Assembly: GCA_964526945.1 (NCBI GenBank) | Contig: CAZGNA010000150.1 | Coordinates: 1-6,701 of the forward strand | Direction: 5' to 3' | DNA length: 6,701 bases | From: Fervidifonticultor sp964526945 | Lineage (GTDB): Bacteria > Sysuimicrobiota > Sysuimicrobiia > Sysuimicrobiales > Humicultoraceae | Shown: piece after piece, positions 6,054-6,701 of the stretch | Position numbering within the stretch: the stretch's first letter is position 1 | Layout: each line of letters opens with the position of its first letter | Program-made: the position numbers and the translations under genes | Notes under the pieces: generated by a model | The model's database searches: none | What the model was told of the DNA's origin: nothing | What the model saw: the letters and a program-made list of their open reading frames with translations, nothing else

Positions 6054-6191
6054 CTACAGGCCGTCCCCCATGTCCCCGTCGGCCACCCTCATTACCGGAG
6101 CCGGGTTCGTGGGGGTGCCGACCGCAGTCGTGCCAAGCACCAACAACGCAGCGGCGATCGCCGCCGCGACGATACGCAGGGTTCCCTTCAT
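6054..6191 (-). CDS. 45-residue secreted peptide precursor, candidate signalling pro-peptide
   Basis: A short but well-formed gene encodes 45 residues. It has a basic start MKGTLR, an uninterrupted hydrophobic stretch of Ile/Val/Ala/Leu residues (7-24), and a probable signal-peptidase-like site near TTAVG (21-25). A tail of about 20 residues ends in VADGDMGDGL. The ATG at 6191 is preceded by GAGGAGGG (6198-6205) with a 6-nt spacer, one of the strongest ribosome binding sites in the window. This argues that it is translated despite its size. It lies 130 bp upstream of the XRE-TPR gene on the same strand and is divergent from the zinc-ribbon gene. Size, export signal and position fit the pro-peptides of RRNPP quorum-sensing pairs. 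I recognise no named family. It could instead be a small secreted protein of another role or a lone leader peptide. Confidence 0.7.
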   Translation of the reverse strand: MKGTLRIVAAAIAAALLVLGTTAVGTPTNPAPVMRVADGDMGDGL

Positions 6192-6197
6192 GGTTCG

Positions 6198-6205
6198 CCC
6201 TCCTC
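6198..6205 (-). promoter_or_regulatory. Strong Shine-Dalgarno of the small peptide gene
   Basis: The - strand reads GAGGAGGG, then the six bases CGAACC, then ATG. This near-perfect match to the anti-Shine-Dalgarno, at ideal spacing, is the main reason to treat the 45-codon frame as a real gene. Confidence 0.75.
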
Positions 6206-6249
6206 GCTGGTATGGGGTTGTGGCTTGGGGCTCCGGGTCGAGGTTTCTT

Positions 6250-6301
6250 CGTATAGTGAAGCTATTCCTGCCTGATCAGATCAGTGTATACTTTACTATA
6301 G
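6250..6301. promoter_or_regulatory. AT-rich divergent promoter/operator region with nested inverted repeats
   Basis: This is a local AT-rich island between the divergent peptide and zinc-ribbon genes. TATAGTGAAG (6252-6261) and CTTTACTATA (6291-6300) are inverted repeats matching at 9 of 10 positions. The one mismatch is a G-T pair. Nested almost at their centre is the perfect palindrome CTGATCAG (6272-6279), which also belongs to the dyad CTGAT-CAG-ATCAG (6272-6284). A likely + strand -10 box is TATACT (6287-6292), which would give the zinc-ribbon gene a leader of about 38 nt. On the - strand, TATACG (6255 to 6250), 17 bases after TGATCA, could serve the peptide gene. The promoter boxes lie within or beside the repeat arms, as expected for a regulated divergent promoter. 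Confidence 0.5.
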
Positions 6302-6323
6302 ACCGGGTCTTCGGCTGGAGACG

Positions 6324-6331
6324 GGTGGTGA
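6324..6331 (+). promoter_or_regulatory. Shine-Dalgarno fixing the GTG start of the zinc-ribbon gene
   Basis: GGTGGTGA matches the ideal GGAGGTGA at seven of eight positions and lies six bases before GTG 6338. An in-frame TGA at 6329-6331 closes the frame upstream, so this GTG is the earliest possible start and is well supported. Confidence 0.65.
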
Positions 6332-6337
6332 AGATCC

Positions 6338-6601
6338 GTGGAGGCAGAGGGCGAACAAGGAGCGGGGCGTCAGGCGTCCTCGCGAGCGGTCTACGTGATC
6401 TGTACGAGGGTCGAATGCACGTACGCGGCGCCGCTCGAAGATCTTCGGGCGGCACCCAGGGAGTGCCCGCGGTGTGGGGGGCCGGCCGTGACCGAGTGCC
6501 CCCGCTGCGGGATTCTCCTGCGCTCGGCCAGCCTGCAGTGCACGAATTGCGGCGCCGCGATCAAGTCGGCGCCCCGCTCGGCCGGCTCCCGGGGCCGGTA
6601 G
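6338..6601 (+). CDS. Small double zinc-ribbon protein of unknown function
   Basis: This 87-residue protein has eight cysteines in four pairs: Cys22/Cys27 (CX4C), Cys43/Cys46 (CPRC), Cys54/Cys57 (CPRC) and Cys68/Cys71 (CTNC). The spacing suits two zinc ribbons, one from the first two pairs and one from the last two. The tail is short and basic (KSAPRSAGSRGR). There is no signal peptide or membrane segment. Such small ribbons occur in nucleic-acid- and protein-binding proteins, but I recognise no named family and no function can be assigned. The GTG start is supported by GGTGGTGA at 6-nt spacing. The gene is divergent from the small secreted-peptide gene and shares its AT-rich promoter region, so the two may be co-regulated. 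The CXXC spacing rules out the longer overlapping frame that runs from 6022. Confidence 0.78.
   Translation: MEAEGEQGAGRQASSRAVYVICTRVECTYAAPLEDLRAAPRECPRCGGPAVTECPRCGILLRSASLQCTNCGAAIKSAPRSAGSRGR
6582..6598 (+). terminator. GC-rich hairpin at the end of the zinc-ribbon gene
   Basis: CCGGCTC and GGGCCGG pair over seven positions with one T-G wobble and a CCG loop, ending directly before the TAG stop. No T-run follows. It may be a weak terminator or a result of high-GC coding sequence. Confidence 0.22.
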
Positions 6602-6701
6602 CAATAACAAGCTCGCGGGCGGCGGAACGACCTAGTGAGCGCGCGACGGGTCGGAGCCAGTAACGCTCGCAGGGGCGCGCGCAGGCGGGCTCTCGCCCGG
6701 G
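6602..6701. other. Gene-free 3' end of the window with a terminal hairpin
   Basis: No gene start can be supported here. CGGGC-TCTC-GCCCG (6686-6699) forms a 5-bp hairpin at the window edge. It could be the terminator of the zinc-ribbon gene, but the bases that would show a T-run lie outside the window. Confidence 0.35.

Noticed and set aside
6022..6663. 213-codon + strand open frame
   Set aside because: It runs antisense to the small peptide gene, crosses the AT-rich promoter region and overlaps the zinc-ribbon gene in another frame. Its translation shows no domain, whereas the competing frames have CXXC pairs and a signal peptide with proper ribosome binding sites.

Overview
This is a high-GC bacterial window (roughly 70% G+C by eye). 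It has Shine-Dalgarno-led ATG and GTG starts and contains no phage, transposon or CRISPR sequence. The phylum cannot be fixed from the sequence alone. The combination of a two-domain SagB-type oxidoreductase, an XRE-TPR regulator and a PA-domain M28 peptidase would suit a high-GC soil or thermophilic lineage (Chloroflexota, Armatimonadota, Deinococcota or high-GC Firmicutes-like), but this is only an inference.

Layout: (1) The window opens inside a tRNA-Ile(GAT) on the + strand, missing its first 7 bases. About 170 bp without a gene follow, holding one strong hairpin. (2) An M28 metallopeptidase with a PA-like insert lies on the - strand (245-1624). (3) A 201-bp divergent intergenic region separates it from a + strand two-VOC-domain ring-cleaving dioxygenase of the MhqO/PcpA type (1826-2782). 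(4) On the - strand, reading from 6191 down to 2883, there are three co-directional genes: a 45-codon secreted-peptide gene (6054-6191), an XRE-HTH + TPR regulator (4532-5923) and a two-domain SagB/ThcOx-type nitroreductase (2883-4490). (5) Divergent from these is an 87-residue double zinc-ribbon protein (6338-6601, GTG start). The two directions share an unusually AT-rich, palindrome-bearing regulatory region (about 6250-6301).

The most interesting part is region 4. The small peptide gene has one of the best Shine-Dalgarno sequences in the window (GAGGAGGG, 6-nt spacer). It encodes a Sec-like signal sequence followed by a short tail of about 20 residues. It lies directly upstream of a cytoplasmic HTH-TPR protein whose architecture matches the RRNPP peptide-pheromone receptors of Firmicutes, which pair with short secreted pro-peptides. 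The inferred model is that the peptide is exported, matured and re-imported, and then binds the TPR domain. That would set expression of the module and of the SagB-type flavoenzyme 41 bp downstream of the regulator. None of this is proven by sequence. The M28 peptidase, the dioxygenase and the tRNA look like ordinary, unrelated housekeeping or accessory genes.
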